The notes: generated by a model from the sequence alone, not told the origin. A stretch of 64,000 nucleotides of DNA from an uncultured Bacteroidales bacterium (GCA_902760345.1 CACWFY010000002.1:1-64000), one strand, 5' to 3'; counted from the stretch's first letter, positions 7,709-17,988 are shown. A program made the numbers and translations.

Positions 7709-8473
7709 ATGCTAAGGATTCTCTATTGCATCTATCAGGTTTTTGTCGCCATTCCCATTACCATCTTGATGACCATTTGGACGGCTATTCTTGTAGGAGT
7801 AGGCTGTGCTTTGGGCGATGGTCACTATTGGGGCTATTACCCTGGTCGTTGGTGGGCTCGCGTCATCACCCGTGTCTTCCTTCTGCCCGTCAAGGTTGAA
7901 GGCCGCGAAAACCTGGAGCCTAACCAGTCGTATGTCTTTGTGGCCAACCACCAGGGAGCATTCGATATATTCCTCATCTATGGATTTCTGGGGCGTAACT
8001 TCAAATGGATGATGAAGTACCAGATTAATAAAATCCCTTTTGTCGGCTATGCATGCCGAAAGTCACACCAAATCATGGTCGACAAGCGTGGAGTGGGGAA
8101 GGTGCGCCAAACTTATGAAGCTGCCCGCCATATTCTGGAGACCGGAAATTGCTCGGTAGTGGTTTTCCCTGAGGGGGCTCGCTCCTTTACGGGTCACATG
8201 GGGACATTTAAAAAAGGCGCTTTTCTTTTAGCCGACGAACTGCAACTGCCTGTTGTTCCGTTGACAATTAATGGCTCATTCGATGTTATGCCGCGTATGA
8301 AGGACTGGCATTTTGCTTCGTGGCATCCACTATCGTTGACCATCCATCAGCCCGTCTATCCCATCGGACAAGGTTCGCAGAATATTCAGGCTACCATGAA
8401 CCAGTCATACGATAGCGTCATGTCGGCTATAGAACCAAAATACCAAGGATTTGTTGAGAATCCCGATCAGTAA
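7709..8473 (+). CDS. 1-acyl-sn-glycerol-3-phosphate acyltransferase family protein
   Basis: A PlsC-type acyltransferase of 254 residues. It has an N-terminal hydrophobic anchor (about residues 6-30), the catalytic NHQGAFD (H-x4-D) motif, the FPEGARS substrate-binding motif and VPLTING. It would transfer a fatty acyl chain to lysophosphatidate or a similar lysolipid at the inner membrane face. The ATG at 7709 is preferred over an in-frame TTG at 7703. It is last in the operon and is followed by a hairpin terminator at 8536-8578. Whether it is the main PlsC or a paralogue cannot be decided here. Confidence 0.9.
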   Translation: MLRILYCIYQVFVAIPITILMTIWTAILVGVGCALGDGHYWGYYPGRWWARVITRVFLLPVKVEGRENLEPNQSYVFVANHQGAFDIFLIYGFLGRNFKWMMKYQINKIPFVGYACRKSHQIMVDKRGVGKVRQTYEAARHILETGNCSVVVFPEGARSFTGHMGTFKKGAFLLADELQLPVVPLTINGSFDVMPRMKDWHFASWHPLSLTIHQPVYPIGQGSQNIQATMNQSYDSVMSAIEPKYQGFVENPDQ

Positions 8474-8535
8474 CCAATAAAATATGTTTATATAAAATAA
8501 AGGAACAATATAATTGTTAAAAAGTATAAACCGTG

Positions 8536-8578
8536 CTGCACAAGTCCCCATTCGGAGATGTTGTGCAGTAATTTTTTT
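8536..8578 (+). terminator. Terminator of the DUF4369-pyrC operon
   Basis: The inverted repeat CTGCACAA (8536-8543) / TTGTGCAG (8561-8568) has an inner TCC/GGA pairing and is followed by a T-run. Confidence 0.75.
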
Positions 8579-8651
8579 GAACATGTCTTTTTGTGATATT
8601 TTGTACAAACTTTATGTTACATTGTATAAAGTTATATAAAATAAAGTAATA

Positions 8652-8659
8652 TATCTTTG
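8652..8659 (+). promoter_or_regulatory. -7 box of the susC operon
   Basis: TATCTTTG followed by GC lies 71 bases upstream of the susC ATG, giving a fairly long A/T-rich leader. The -33 box is weak. Confidence 0.55.
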
Positions 8660-8730
8660 CAGCGTGAAATAAACCTAACGAATAATCTTTTTTTATAACT
8701 AACTAATTTTATAAACCTATTAATCAAAGT

Positions 8731-11700
8731 ATGTGGAATTTTAAATCACTACAAAAACATTTGGTTTTGTTGTTCCTGCTTTGCTCGATTCCGTTTGGAA
8801 TGACATTTGCGCAGAGTACGATTCAAGGAACCGTGAACGACGAGACTGGCGAACCGATTATCGGTGCCTCCGTCAAAGTACAGGGAACCAACACTGGTGC
8901 GATTACCGATCTGGATGGTCATTTCAGTGTTAAGGCTGCCTCAAATGCCACTCTGACTATTTCCTACGTGGGTTATATTACCCAGCAGGTGAACGTCAAT
9001 GGCAAAACCAACATCGCCGTAACCTTAAAGGAAGACAACACGACGCTGAACGACGTGGTAGTCATCGGTTATGGTACGATGAAGAAAAAGTTGCTGACAG
9101 GTGCTACTGTTCAGGTTAAGGGTGAGGACATCGCCAAAATGAACACCACCAACGCACTTGAAGGTATGGCTTCTTCTTCTCCTGGTGTACAGATTACTCA
9201 GTCATCTGCACAGCCTGGTAAGGGTTATAAAGTTTATATCCGTGGTATCGGTACCACTGGTGATGCCCAGCCTCTCTATGTAATCGATGGTGTTGCTGGC
9301 GGTAAACTTGACGATATTAACCCCGCTGATATTGAGAGCATCGACGTACTGAAGGATGCTGCTTCTGCAGCCATCTATGGTGCACGTGCTGCCAACGGTG
9401 TTATCCTTGTTACTACGAAGCAGGGTAAGGCTGGTAAGGTTGAGATTTCCTATAATGGTGCTGTTGGTTGGTCGAACGCTTACAAGCGTCCGCAGCTACT
9501 TAATGCTCAGCAGTATATGACCATTATGGACGAGTTCAGCTTCAATACTACAGGATCTAAGATGGACTGGGCAAGCTATGTGCCTCAGAGTATTATTGAT
9601 AAGGTTAATGGAGGTTGGCAAGGCACCGACTGGTGGGGCGTGTTCGAAAACAAGAATGCTGTGCAGCAGAATCATTCTGTAACCTTAACAGGTGGTTCCG
9701 ACATGTCTAAATTTGTGATGTCATACACCTATACTGGCAATGAAGGTATCATGGGTGCAGACCAGGCTTCTTTCTACAAGCGCCATACCATTCGTATGAA
9801 TAGCGATCACGTGCTGTTAAAGGCTAAGGACTTCGATGTGATTACCATTGGTGAGAATATGTCTCTCGGCTATACCAGAAGCCACGACTTGGCAGAAGAT
9901 GGTATGTACTGGAGCTATATCCACGATCTGCTTCAGACTTCTCCGCTCGTTCCGCAGTATGCTGACAATGGTGCTAACTACAATTGGAATAAGTATGGTA
10001 CGGGTTGGCACGCCCAAGTCTTCAAGAACCCCTGGGAGTCTCTCAGCAAGGGTGGTTTCAACTCAATGGCAGAGAGCCGTGCGCTCAATGTCAATACGAC
10101 TGCTTTCATTGTTATCCAGCCTATCAAGGGCTTGAAATGGCGTTCTCAGTTTAACTACCAGTGGAATTCTGGTACCTATCGTAGCTATGCAGAACCACGT
10201 TCTCCAGCCAACGGCTCAGCTATCGTAGAGTCTTATACTGGTAGCCAGAGTTCATATATGAATACCAACTGGTCTATTGAGAATACCTTGACGTATGACC
10301 TACCTATTATTAAGGGACACAAGATTTCTGTGATGGCAGGTCAGAGCTTCCAGAGCACAGCATGGGGTGAAGACCTCAGCGCCTCTAACTCTGCAAAGTA
10401 TGGCGAACAGCTCGCTACGCTGAAAGGTTGGGATTCTGCATACATGTCAAACTTCAAACTTACCAGTGTTACTGGTGCTACAATCGCAGGCAAACCTCAG
10501 GACGAGAATTACCTCGCTTCATGGTTCGGCCGTGCAACATGGGACTGGAACGAGACTTATATGGCTACCGTAACCGTACGTTATGATGGTTCTAGCGTAT
10601 TCAACGACGGTCACCGCTGGGGCGCCTTCCCCTCATTCTCTGCTGGTTGGGTTATCAGTAACGAGAAGTTTATGGAGCGTACTAAGAGCTGGATGGACTT
10701 CTTGAAGATTCGCGCTTCTTGGGGTCAGAACGGTAACTGTTCTATTCCTGCTTACCAGTATCTTGCTACCATTGCTCAGTCTGGCGATGCTTTCGATAAT
10801 GGTTATAAGTTCTCTTCTGATATGGCAACTTCTGTTGCTGGAACACCACAGGTTGGTGCATATGCAAACATCCTGCCTAACTATGAGTTGACTTGGGAAA
10901 CTTCTGAGCAGCTTGACCTCGGTTTCGATGCCCGTTTCCTCAACAACCGTTTAGGCGTTAACTTTGACTGGTACAAGAAGACCACAAAAGACTGGCTCAT
11001 CACTGGTCCTCACGTGGCCATCTACGGTACAAGTCCCGCATATATCAATGGTGGTGACGTTCAGAATACCGGTGTTGAAATTGCGCTCTCTTGGAACGAC
11101 AGAATCGGTAAGGACTTCAGCTACAATGCCAGCGTAAATTTTGCAACCAATAAGAATAAGGTAACTCGTATCGCTAACGATAATCACTATATCAATGGTC
11201 CTACCGGCGTCCTCTCGCAGGGTACAGAGTACGTTTATCGTGCTGAGGAAGGCAAGCCCATCGGCTACTTCTATGGTATGTCATACAGTGGCATCTGGCA
11301 GAATCAGGAAGAGATTGATGCTGCACGCGCAGCTGGCAAGCCCGTTCTTGCTGGTGCTCAGCCTGGTGATCCAATCTGGGATGACTGGAATGGTGATGGC
11401 AAGATTACTTATGCAGAAACTAAAGATGCAAACGGCAATGATATTAGCGACCGTCACGAAATAGGTGATCCTAATCCAGACGTGACCCTTGGTATCAACC
11501 TCGGTTGCTCATGGAAAGGCTTTGACTTCGCTATCAACGGAGCAGGTGCATTTGGTCAGCAGATTATGCGTTCTTACCGTTCATTTGGTGACAATCCTTA
11601 TCAGAACTATGATACTACCATCCTGAATCGTTGGCATGGTGAGGGCACCTCAAACGAGCAGCCACGTATTTCTGCTACAGGTCACAATAATACGATTTGG

Positions 11701-11970
11701 GTGTCTACCCGTTATATGGAAGATGCTGACTACTTTAAGATCAAGACTGTAACACTGGGTTACGACTTCAAGAACATTTGGAAGGGTTGCCCATTCCAGC
11801 AGCTTCGTTTGTATGTTCAGGCTCATAACCTCTGTACCTTTACAGGTTACACTGGCCTCGATCCTGAGGTGGGTAATTCTGGTGGTGGTACTGGTTGGGC
11901 ATCAGGTATTGATCTGGGTCTTTACCCAACCTCTCGTACTTTCATGGTTGGTGCAAACATTAAATTCTAA
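8731..11970 (+). CDS. SusC/RagA-family TonB-linked outer membrane protein
   Basis: A 1079-residue nutrient transporter of the SusC class. It has a signal peptide ending near TFAQS (about residue 28), a carboxypeptidase-regulatory-like domain (about 30-110, GTVNDETGEPIIGASV), the TonB-box-like VVVIGYGTMKKK, a plug (about 120-240, with YVIDGV, ESIDVLKDAASAAIYGARAANGVILVTTKQGK split across strands) and a 22-strand barrel ending in an aromatic-rich C-terminus (MVGANIKF). SusC works with the adjacent SusD lipoprotein to import oligomeric ligands. There is no glycanase or sensor in the neighbourhood, so the ligand cannot be inferred. Confidence 0.95.
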   Translation: MWNFKSLQKHLVLLFLLCSIPFGMTFAQSTIQGTVNDETGEPIIGASVKVQGTNTGAITDLDGHFSVKAASNATLTISYVGYITQQVNVNGKTNIAVTLKEDNTTLNDVVVIGYGTMKKKLLTGATVQVKGEDIAKMNTTNALEGMASSSPGVQITQSSAQPGKGYKVYIRGIGTTGDAQPLYVIDGVAGGKLDDINPADIESIDVLKDAASAAIYGARAANGVILVTTKQGKAGKVEISYNGAVGWSNAYKRPQLLNAQQYMTIMDEFSFNTTGSKMDWASYVPQSIIDKVNGGWQGTDWWGVFENKNAVQQNHSVTLTGGSDMSKFVMSYTYTGNEGIMGADQASFYKRHTIRMNSDHVLLKAKDFDVITIGENMSLGYTRSHDLAEDGMYWSYIHDLLQTSPLVPQYADNGANYNWNKYGTGWHAQVFKNPWESLSKGGFNSMAESRALNVNTTAFIVIQPIKGLKWRSQFNYQWNSGTYRSYAEPRSPANGSAIVESYTGSQSSYMNTNWSIENTLTYDLPIIKGHKISVMAGQSFQSTAWGEDLSASNSAKYGEQLATLKGWDSAYMSNFKLTSVTGATIAGKPQDENYLASWFGRATWDWNETYMATVTVRYDGSSVFNDGHRWGAFPSFSAGWVISNEKFMERTKSWMDFLKIRASWGQNGNCSIPAYQYLATIAQSGDAFDNGYKFSSDMATSVAGTPQVGAYANILPNYELTWETSEQLDLGFDARFLNNRLGVNFDWYKKTTKDWLITGPHVAIYGTSPAYINGGDVQNTGVEIALSWNDRIGKDFSYNASVNFATNKNKVTRIANDNHYINGPTGVLSQGTEYVYRAEEGKPIGYFYGMSYSGIWQNQEEIDAARAAGKPVLAGAQPGDPIWDDWNGDGKITYAETKDANGNDISDRHEIGDPNPDVTLGINLGCSWKGFDFAINGAGAFGQQIMRSYRSFGDNPYQNYDTTILNRWHGEGTSNEQPRISATGHNNTIWVSTRYMEDADYFKIKTVTLGYDFKNIWKGCPFQQLRLYVQAHNLCTFTGYTGLDPEVGNSGGGTGWASGIDLGLYPTSRTFMVGANIKF

Positions 11971-11988
11971 TTCGATAGATCATAAGTT

Positions 11989-13890
11989 ATGAAGAAATAT
12001 ATTTTATCAATTTTGACTGTTCTGTCTGCAACATCTTTGTTTACATCTTGTAACGATATGTTGGACACAGATCCACGTAAGACTGAGATGACTAAGAGCA
12101 CCTTCCCAGGTAAATCTGGAGATGTTGAATCTGAACTTGCAGGTATCTATAGTCTTATGAATGTAATGGGTGGCGGTGATGCTACCGTAACCAATCCTTA
12201 CTATTGGTGGGAAGTAATGTCGGACAACTGCTACGGAAGTGGTGGTCTGCAGGATACTGAGGTAAAGGCTATGCATCACCTTGTACAGATGGGTTCCAAT
12301 CAGTACGAAAAGCCGTTTGTTATTCTATATGGTGGCGTAAAGCGTTGCAATGACCTGATTGAAACCATCGATCTCGTGCCTTGGGCTGAGGAAGAGAAGG
12401 CTCTACGTTCTCAACTTTTAGGTGAGGGCTTCTTTATGCGTGGCCTATATACGCTCTTACTCACTCAATTGTATGGCGATATTCCTCTCATCACCGCTTC
12501 TGACGTAACTCCTGATATGGAGAATGAGGCAAGTGCCGAGACGGCTATCTATCCTCAGATCTTCTCTGACTTTACCTCTGGCATTAACCTCATGGGCACA
12601 GACAGAGGTTATGGTGATGGTCATGCAAACAAATATGTTGCAGAGGCATACCTCGCTCGTGCATATATGTTCTGGGCTGGATTCTATAAAAAGGTTCAAG
12701 AACTCGCAACTGGAGCTGTTCCTGAGGTAAATCTTGTTCCACAGGAAGGATGTACCGCTACTTCACTTTCAAAGCAAAATGTCATCGATGCCCTTAAGGA
12801 CATTTATACCCATGGAGGTTACAAACTCTGTGAAGACTATCGTTCACTCTGGCAGTACTCTAATAGCTTGGTATGGGATGAAGCACACGATGGTGATGCA
12901 GGTCATAATTACGATTTTATCAAGGATTTGCCCCGTGAGCGCTGCTTTGACCAGCCAGGTATGGGTAACGGTAACACAGAGGAACTCTTCCAGGTTCAGT
13001 TTATGAATGCCTCAAAGTGGGCTATTAATAACCTAGGCTCAGAATATGCTACCGCTCGTCAGTATTGTAACTATCTGTCGGTCTTCTGGGGTCTCCGTTG
13101 TAATAGTACTAATGGTGACGTAGACCATACTTATCCATTCAACCAGGGTTGGGGTCAGGGAACTCCTTCTTGCAATATTTGGAATGACTGGACAAATGCA
13201 GAGACAAATGGAGGTTATACGGATATCCGTAAACTTGGCTCATTGATTGACTGTGTCAACGAACTTGAAGATTATAAATTTGAGAAGGACGACTGCGAAG
13301 AGTCAGGTTATGCTGTTAAAAAGTATAATGCTGTAACTTGTGAAAAGAGTGGTAGTTCCCTTGCCCCATGGTGGGACTTCGTAGATGGATTCAAAAAGAG
13401 TTCACTGGAGAACAGTATGCAGGGTGATAACTTTGAAGACTTCTATCTGATGCGTTATGCTGACGTGCTGTTGATGCTGACCGAGCTCACTGGTGATGCT
13501 CAGTATATGAATGAAGTTCAGCGCCGTGCTGGAGTTCCTGAGACACCATATTCTTTGAAGACTGTTCAGGATGAGCGTCGTTGGGAGTTTGCATTTGAGG
13601 GTCTTCGTTTCAATGATATGCGCCGTTGGTCTGGCAAAGATGGTGGTGAAAATTGCTATGCTGCTAAGGCACTCCAGGCACAGAATGGTCAGATGGTTGT
13701 CGTTCGTGGCAAGACAGGTAGCAAGATTCCTATGAAACACATGACTTGTTCTTGGGCCAAGCGTTACGCTGAAACCAATGGCTTTGTAGCTAAGCCTCAG
13801 AAACAGATTAACCTAATGAATGGTAAGCTGATTCAGAATAAAGGCTGGGACGGTGCTAATACCGAGACACAATATGTTACACTTTATTAA
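11989..13890 (+). CDS. SusD/RagB-family outer membrane lipoprotein
   Basis: A 633-residue surface lipoprotein that forms the lid of the SusC transporter. The signal peptide ends at LFTSCND (lipidated Cys about residue 21). SusD features include an N-terminal TPR-like helical part with FFMRGLYTLLLTQLYGDIPLI and AYLARAYMFWAGFY, and the C-terminal YLMRYADVLLMLTEL and ERRWEFAFEGLRFNDMRRW stretches. It starts 18 bases after susC. It is long for the family (about 500-600 is common), the extra length being loops rich in Asn, Gly and Trp that may shape the ligand site. Confidence 0.94.
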   Translation: MKKYILSILTVLSATSLFTSCNDMLDTDPRKTEMTKSTFPGKSGDVESELAGIYSLMNVMGGGDATVTNPYYWWEVMSDNCYGSGGLQDTEVKAMHHLVQMGSNQYEKPFVILYGGVKRCNDLIETIDLVPWAEEEKALRSQLLGEGFFMRGLYTLLLTQLYGDIPLITASDVTPDMENEASAETAIYPQIFSDFTSGINLMGTDRGYGDGHANKYVAEAYLARAYMFWAGFYKKVQELATGAVPEVNLVPQEGCTATSLSKQNVIDALKDIYTHGGYKLCEDYRSLWQYSNSLVWDEAHDGDAGHNYDFIKDLPRERCFDQPGMGNGNTEELFQVQFMNASKWAINNLGSEYATARQYCNYLSVFWGLRCNSTNGDVDHTYPFNQGWGQGTPSCNIWNDWTNAETNGGYTDIRKLGSLIDCVNELEDYKFEKDDCEESGYAVKKYNAVTCEKSGSSLAPWWDFVDGFKKSSLENSMQGDNFEDFYLMRYADVLLMLTELTGDAQYMNEVQRRAGVPETPYSLKTVQDERRWEFAFEGLRFNDMRRWSGKDGGENCYAAKALQAQNGQMVVVRGKTGSKIPMKHMTCSWAKRYAETNGFVAKPQKQINLMNGKLIQNKGWDGANTETQYVTLY

Positions 13891-13909
13891 TTAATAATTA
13901 GAAATTACA

Positions 13910-14689
13910 ATGAAAAAGATATTTTTGCTTATTGCTGCAGTGTGTGCGCTTGCTGCTTGCGATCCTACTCATGAGGATATAAGCAATGACGGGCACATCA
14001 CGCTTGACGAGCTCGTAAAAATGTCCAGTGTTACTACCGACAAGGCACCGGACGGAAAGAATGGCAATGTTATTACCTGTAGGACCTCAGCACCCGTCAA
14101 TGCAAAATGGACTATTGATGGAAAGGATTTCCTCAGTAATTATGCTACCAAGAAGATGTTTGTAGGTGATTATACAGTCACTCTTACTGCTCTTTGTCCT
14201 GATGGTACCGTGCTTAAGAATGATTATCAGGTGTCTTGCGAGAAAATCACTCAAGAGCTCAAGAAAGTTTATATCTATGGTGAGAATCCGACAGAGCAAC
14301 CGCCATTTACCCTCAGGACTTGCCAAGCAGGTGACGGACGCTTTAGCGACACAGAAGGTGCGTATTTGCCATACCTTTCTGATGAAGTTTACTTTGGACT
14401 CAAGACGCTCGTCTTTGATATCATAGATGTACAAGAGGGTGAGAATCCTGATTGGGGTATGCCATGGGGTCCAGCTATAATGCGCGTTATGACTGGTTGG
14501 TGGAGTCCTCAATTTATGGATGATTTTGAACCAAAGGTTGGTTTGTGGGAACTTCCTATCACTCAGCAGATGGCTGACTGGTGTGCTCATAGCAACAAAC
14601 CTGTAGATGGAGAATCAAGAAGTAGAGACTTGACTCTTATGATGACACGTGGTACTGCAACCATTAAGTGTGTTTACTATGAGGAATAA
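13910..14689 (+). CDS. Putative surface lipoprotein in SusE/SusF position
   Basis: A 259-residue lipoprotein with signal MKKIFLLIAAVCALAACD (lipidated Cys at residue 17). The N-terminal part (about 40-110, with NAKWTIDGKDFLSNYATKKM and VGDYTVTLTA) looks like a PKD or Ig-like beta domain. The rest is Trp- and Pro-rich (WGMPWGPAIMRVMTGWWSP) and I do not recognise it. Position directly after SusD (19 bases) and before a terminator suggests an accessory ligand-binding lipoprotein of the same transport system. It shows no catalytic motif. Confidence 0.8.
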   Translation: MKKIFLLIAAVCALAACDPTHEDISNDGHITLDELVKMSSVTTDKAPDGKNGNVITCRTSAPVNAKWTIDGKDFLSNYATKKMFVGDYTVTLTALCPDGTVLKNDYQVSCEKITQELKKVYIYGENPTEQPPFTLRTCQAGDGRFSDTEGAYLPYLSDEVYFGLKTLVFDIIDVQEGENPDWGMPWGPAIMRVMTGWWSPQFMDDFEPKVGLWELPITQQMADWCAHSNKPVDGESRSRDLTLMMTRGTATIKCVYYEE

Positions 14690-14717
14690 TCATTCCTTGA
14701 TTGTGTAATCAATATTA

Positions 14718-14750
14718 GGCTGACTCATGTCCAAGTGAGTCAGCCTTTTA
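14718..14750 (+). terminator. Terminator of the susCD operon
   Basis: A perfect 10-base inverted repeat GGCTGACTCA / TGAGTCAGCC has an 8-base loop and is followed by TTTT. The next gene starts 12 bases later without an obvious promoter, so some read-through may feed the downstream cassette. Confidence 0.8.
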
Positions 14751-14761
14751 TAGCCTTAAAA

Positions 14762-16498
14762 ATGATTTATAAAAGCAAACTGCTTGGTATCATCCTCTTT
14801 GGAAGTCTGTTGGCTTTCATGTTGTTTACCGTATATATATTATACCTAAACCAAGAGGTTCTCTATACGGCACACGACCGTTCCGAATTTCTCTTCGGAG
14901 CGCCTTTCTTTCATACGCTCCTCTCGAAGCCTTTTGGTTTGATGCAGTATGTGGGAGCCTGGCTGACACAACTCTTCTATTATCCAGCCTTAGGTTCAAC
15001 CGTGTTGGTGGCTATTTGGATACTCATATTCTATGTGGGTGTTAAAGCATTCCGATTACAGGGAAGTGCCTCTGCACTGATGCTCTTGCCTGTAGCCTGT
15101 CTGCTCACATCGGTTACCGACTTGGGCTATTGGATTTATATTCTACCCTTCAGAGGCTATTGGTTTTCGCAGTCAGTAGGCTATCTCGTCATGCTACTGC
15201 TTTTGTGGACGGCGCGCTATATCCCACGTAAATGGCATCTTCTCTGCTATTTCTTGGGTGTTTGTATCTATCCGGTACTAGGATGGTTTGCTTTGCTTTT
15301 TATTTTATGTCTGGCGTTAACTGAAAAACCGACCTGGCGTGAATTCGTTGGTGTCGTTTTACTTCTTTTTACTGCAGCTATTTGGCATACTCAACTTTAT
15401 TCGAATCTGAAATTTGACGATGTGGTCTTGGCCGGTTTTCCTCGCTTCGTTACAGCAAACGGCAGTAGCCCATTGCTTTCCCTTCCGTTCTGGATGCTTG
15501 CTGTTGTATCTCTGTTTATTCCGTTGTCTAAACGCTTTCTAGCTAAATCTCTGGTACCTGCCTTATGTGCCATTGCTGGCTTTATCTTTACATCGTCGCT
15601 CATGTACTGCGATCATAATTATATAGACGAGATGCGTATGGTGCGCTCTGCCGCCGACGATAACTGGAAGGATGTACTTGATAAGGCTGAAGAAAACAAG
15701 AATCCTACCAACACGATGGTATTCCTCAAGAATGTAGCCTTGATGCACGAAGGCGGCTTGCTAGACAACTCATTCAAATTGGGCAATATGGGAAGTGATC
15801 TGACCAAACCCGATTCGCTCCATGTCAGTTTTCTAAACATCGCTTCTCCTATAGTCTATTACAACTATGGAATGATGAATGAAGCCATCCGTCTGAATTT
15901 TGAACTTGCCATTCAATATGGCTTTTCTCCTTTTTATCTGAAGATGCTTTCCCGTTGTGCTAAAGCTAAGGCAGATCATAAGTTGGCGGAACGTTATACT
16001 ACTCTGCTACATCACCATCCGTTTTACGGCAATTGGCAGCCAGCACCGGTTGAGGATAAAGTAAAGGAACTGCAAAATGCTATTCCCGATGAAATTACAG
16101 GCGTTATGAACAGTGAAAGTTATCTTGTCAATAATATAAGTCTTTGGTACCAAACCAATACTAAGGTGGCTTCGGAACAGGCGTTGTTCTATACAATGTT
16201 GCGTTGCGACGCACAAAGTTTTTGGTCATCATTGCGAAACTATTTGAGAATCCATGAGGGTGAGCATTTCCCTGTGCATGCTCAGGAGGCCTATATCTTG
16301 TACATGGATAAGTCTCCAGAAGAAAGACGCATGATGATTCCCGTCGAAGAGAATATCTACAATCGCTACATACAGTTCAGTAAAGCCATTGAAAGTATGA
16401 TGAAGCCAGGCTTGACACTTGGAAAGGTCGCTGAAGACATGCGTGGAGAATGGGGAGATACTTATTGGTGGTACTACATCTTTGGAAGTAAGAAATAA
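14762..16498 (+). CDS. DUF6057-like polytopic membrane protein with periplasmic helical domain (copy 1)
   Basis: A 578-residue protein whose N-terminal 290 or so residues hold about 9-11 membrane segments. The remainder is a soluble region with paired helices (for example around NYGMMNEAIRLNFELAIQYGFSPFYLKMLSRCAKAKADHKLAERY in pieces) that looks TPR-like. I take it as a DUF6057-type protein on architecture; its function is unknown. The ATG at 14762 is chosen because an upstream in-frame GTG at 14735 lies inside the terminator hairpin. It is followed after 2 bases by a CxxCH-containing TolB-like lipoprotein, and the same pair of families recurs directly downstream. Confidence 0.8.
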   Translation: MIYKSKLLGIILFGSLLAFMLFTVYILYLNQEVLYTAHDRSEFLFGAPFFHTLLSKPFGLMQYVGAWLTQLFYYPALGSTVLVAIWILIFYVGVKAFRLQGSASALMLLPVACLLTSVTDLGYWIYILPFRGYWFSQSVGYLVMLLLLWTARYIPRKWHLLCYFLGVCIYPVLGWFALLFILCLALTEKPTWREFVGVVLLLFTAAIWHTQLYSNLKFDDVVLAGFPRFVTANGSSPLLSLPFWMLAVVSLFIPLSKRFLAKSLVPALCAIAGFIFTSSLMYCDHNYIDEMRMVRSAADDNWKDVLDKAEENKNPTNTMVFLKNVALMHEGGLLDNSFKLGNMGSDLTKPDSLHVSFLNIASPIVYYNYGMMNEAIRLNFELAIQYGFSPFYLKMLSRCAKAKADHKLAERYTTLLHHHPFYGNWQPAPVEDKVKELQNAIPDEITGVMNSESYLVNNISLWYQTNTKVASEQALFYTMLRCDAQSFWSSLRNYLRIHEGEHFPVHAQEAYILYMDKSPEERRMMIPVEENIYNRYIQFSKAIESMMKPGLTLGKVAEDMRGEWGDTYWWYYIFGSKK

Positions 16499-16500
16499 TC

Positions 16501-17988
16501 ATGAATATGTTAGGATTGAAAAGAATATTGAACTGGGCTGTTTTCTTATTGCTATTATCTGCCTGTGTGAATCATCCTGATGTGCCTTCATTATTCAAGG
16601 ATGCCAAATGCCTGCCTGCTATCTTCCCAGACTATTGCAATGTTACCGTACCTTGCAATATTGCGCCTCTAAACTTTATGCTCTCTGCTGACGAGTACGA
16701 AGCTTGTGTGGCACGCTTTACGATGCCTGATGGCCAACAGCAGACATATGGTGACGGTGTGAAGGTGCAGATTCCTGAGTCGGAATGGCACGCTATGCTC
16801 GATGCTTCGAAAGGTAAGAGCATTAAGGTCGAAGTATGGGGACAAAAAGAGGACGAATGGCTGTTGTTTACTCCGTTTGAGATACATGTAGCCAAGGAGC
16901 CCATCGATGATTATATCTCCTATCGACTCATTGAACCGTCGTATGTCGCGTGGAACTTTATGGAGATAACTCAACGCAACCTTACCTCGTTTGAAGAGAC
17001 ACAGATTTTTAACAACGAGATAACTTGCACTGATAGGGTAAAAGGCCAGTGCATCAACTGTCACAGCTATCAGAACTATAAAACCGATAACATGCTCTTC
17101 CACGTGCGTCTCTCTAATGGTGGTACTGTCATTGTGAACGACGGCAAACTCTCGAAGGTCGATATGAAACGCGACTATACTATTTCTTCGGGAGTCTATC
17201 CTGCATGGCACCCTACTGCTAAGTTGATAGCCTTCTCGACCAATCAGACCCGGCAGTCGTTCTATACGGTACATCCAAATAAAATCGAGGTGTTCGATCT
17301 TGCCAGTGATTTGATACTCTACGATATTAAGACCGACTCTGTGAGCATTATCTCGAACGATTCCACCTTGTTGGAAGTGTATCCAACCTGGTCGCCTGAC
17401 GGCAAATATCTCTATTATTGTAAGTCTGTTCCCCTTCCTGAAGAGTTACGAGAAAAGGATATCACGTATACTTACAAACGGATACAATACAATATCTATC
17501 GCCGTTCATTCGACATGGATACACACCACTTCGGTGAAGAGGTACTCGTCTATGATGCCGCATCGCAAGATAAAAGTGCCACCTTACCACGTATCAGTCC
17601 CGATGGTCACTATCTGCTGTTTGCTTTAGGACAATATGGCTGTTTCCATATCAGACACAGTGATTCCGACATAGTTTGTATGCCGCTAGACAATCAGGTT
17701 TCTTCCGACATCGATTTAACCGGTCTCAATAGCGAAGGTTTTGCCGATAGTTATCCGACTTGGTCAAGCAACGGGCATTGGATTATGACTTCGAGTCGTC
17801 GAGGTGATGGAAACTACAGCCGTGTCTATATTTCCTATTTCAATAATGGGAAAACAAGAAAAGCTTTCATGTTGCCACAGGAAGACCCTGAACATAACAC
17901 CTGGCGTCTTAAGTGTTACAACCGTCCGGAGTTCATGGTCGAGCCTGTCAGAATTAGTGTCAATGAATTCAGTAAGGTATTCAAATGA
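16501..17988 (+). CDS. TolB-like propeller lipoprotein with CxxCH motif (copy 1)
   Basis: A 495-residue lipoprotein (lipobox LLLSAC, Cys at residue 22). After an N-terminal beta domain (about 40-135, beginning IFPDYCNVTVPCNIAPLNF) it has C-I-N-C-H-S at residues 184-189, a canonical heme c attachment sequence. Then come propeller-type repeats such as VYPAWHPTAKLIAFSTN, VYPTWSPDGKYLYYC, LPRISPDGHYLLFAL and SYPTWSSNGHWIMTSSRR, typical of TolB/PD40 blades. The protein is expected in the periplasm or on the outer membrane. It could be a one-heme cytochrome, or CxxCH could bind another metal; a redox role is inference. It overlaps the next membrane gene by 4 bases (ATGA). Confidence 0.82.
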   Translation: MNMLGLKRILNWAVFLLLLSACVNHPDVPSLFKDAKCLPAIFPDYCNVTVPCNIAPLNFMLSADEYEACVARFTMPDGQQQTYGDGVKVQIPESEWHAMLDASKGKSIKVEVWGQKEDEWLLFTPFEIHVAKEPIDDYISYRLIEPSYVAWNFMEITQRNLTSFEETQIFNNEITCTDRVKGQCINCHSYQNYKTDNMLFHVRLSNGGTVIVNDGKLSKVDMKRDYTISSGVYPAWHPTAKLIAFSTNQTRQSFYTVHPNKIEVFDLASDLILYDIKTDSVSIISNDSTLLEVYPTWSPDGKYLYYCKSVPLPEELREKDITYTYKRIQYNIYRRSFDMDTHHFGEEVLVYDAASQDKSATLPRISPDGHYLLFALGQYGCFHIRHSDSDIVCMPLDNQVSSDIDLTGLNSEGFADSYPTWSSNGHWIMTSSRRGDGNYSRVYISYFNNGKTRKAFMLPQEDPEHNTWRLKCYNRPEFMVEPVRISVNEFSKVFK

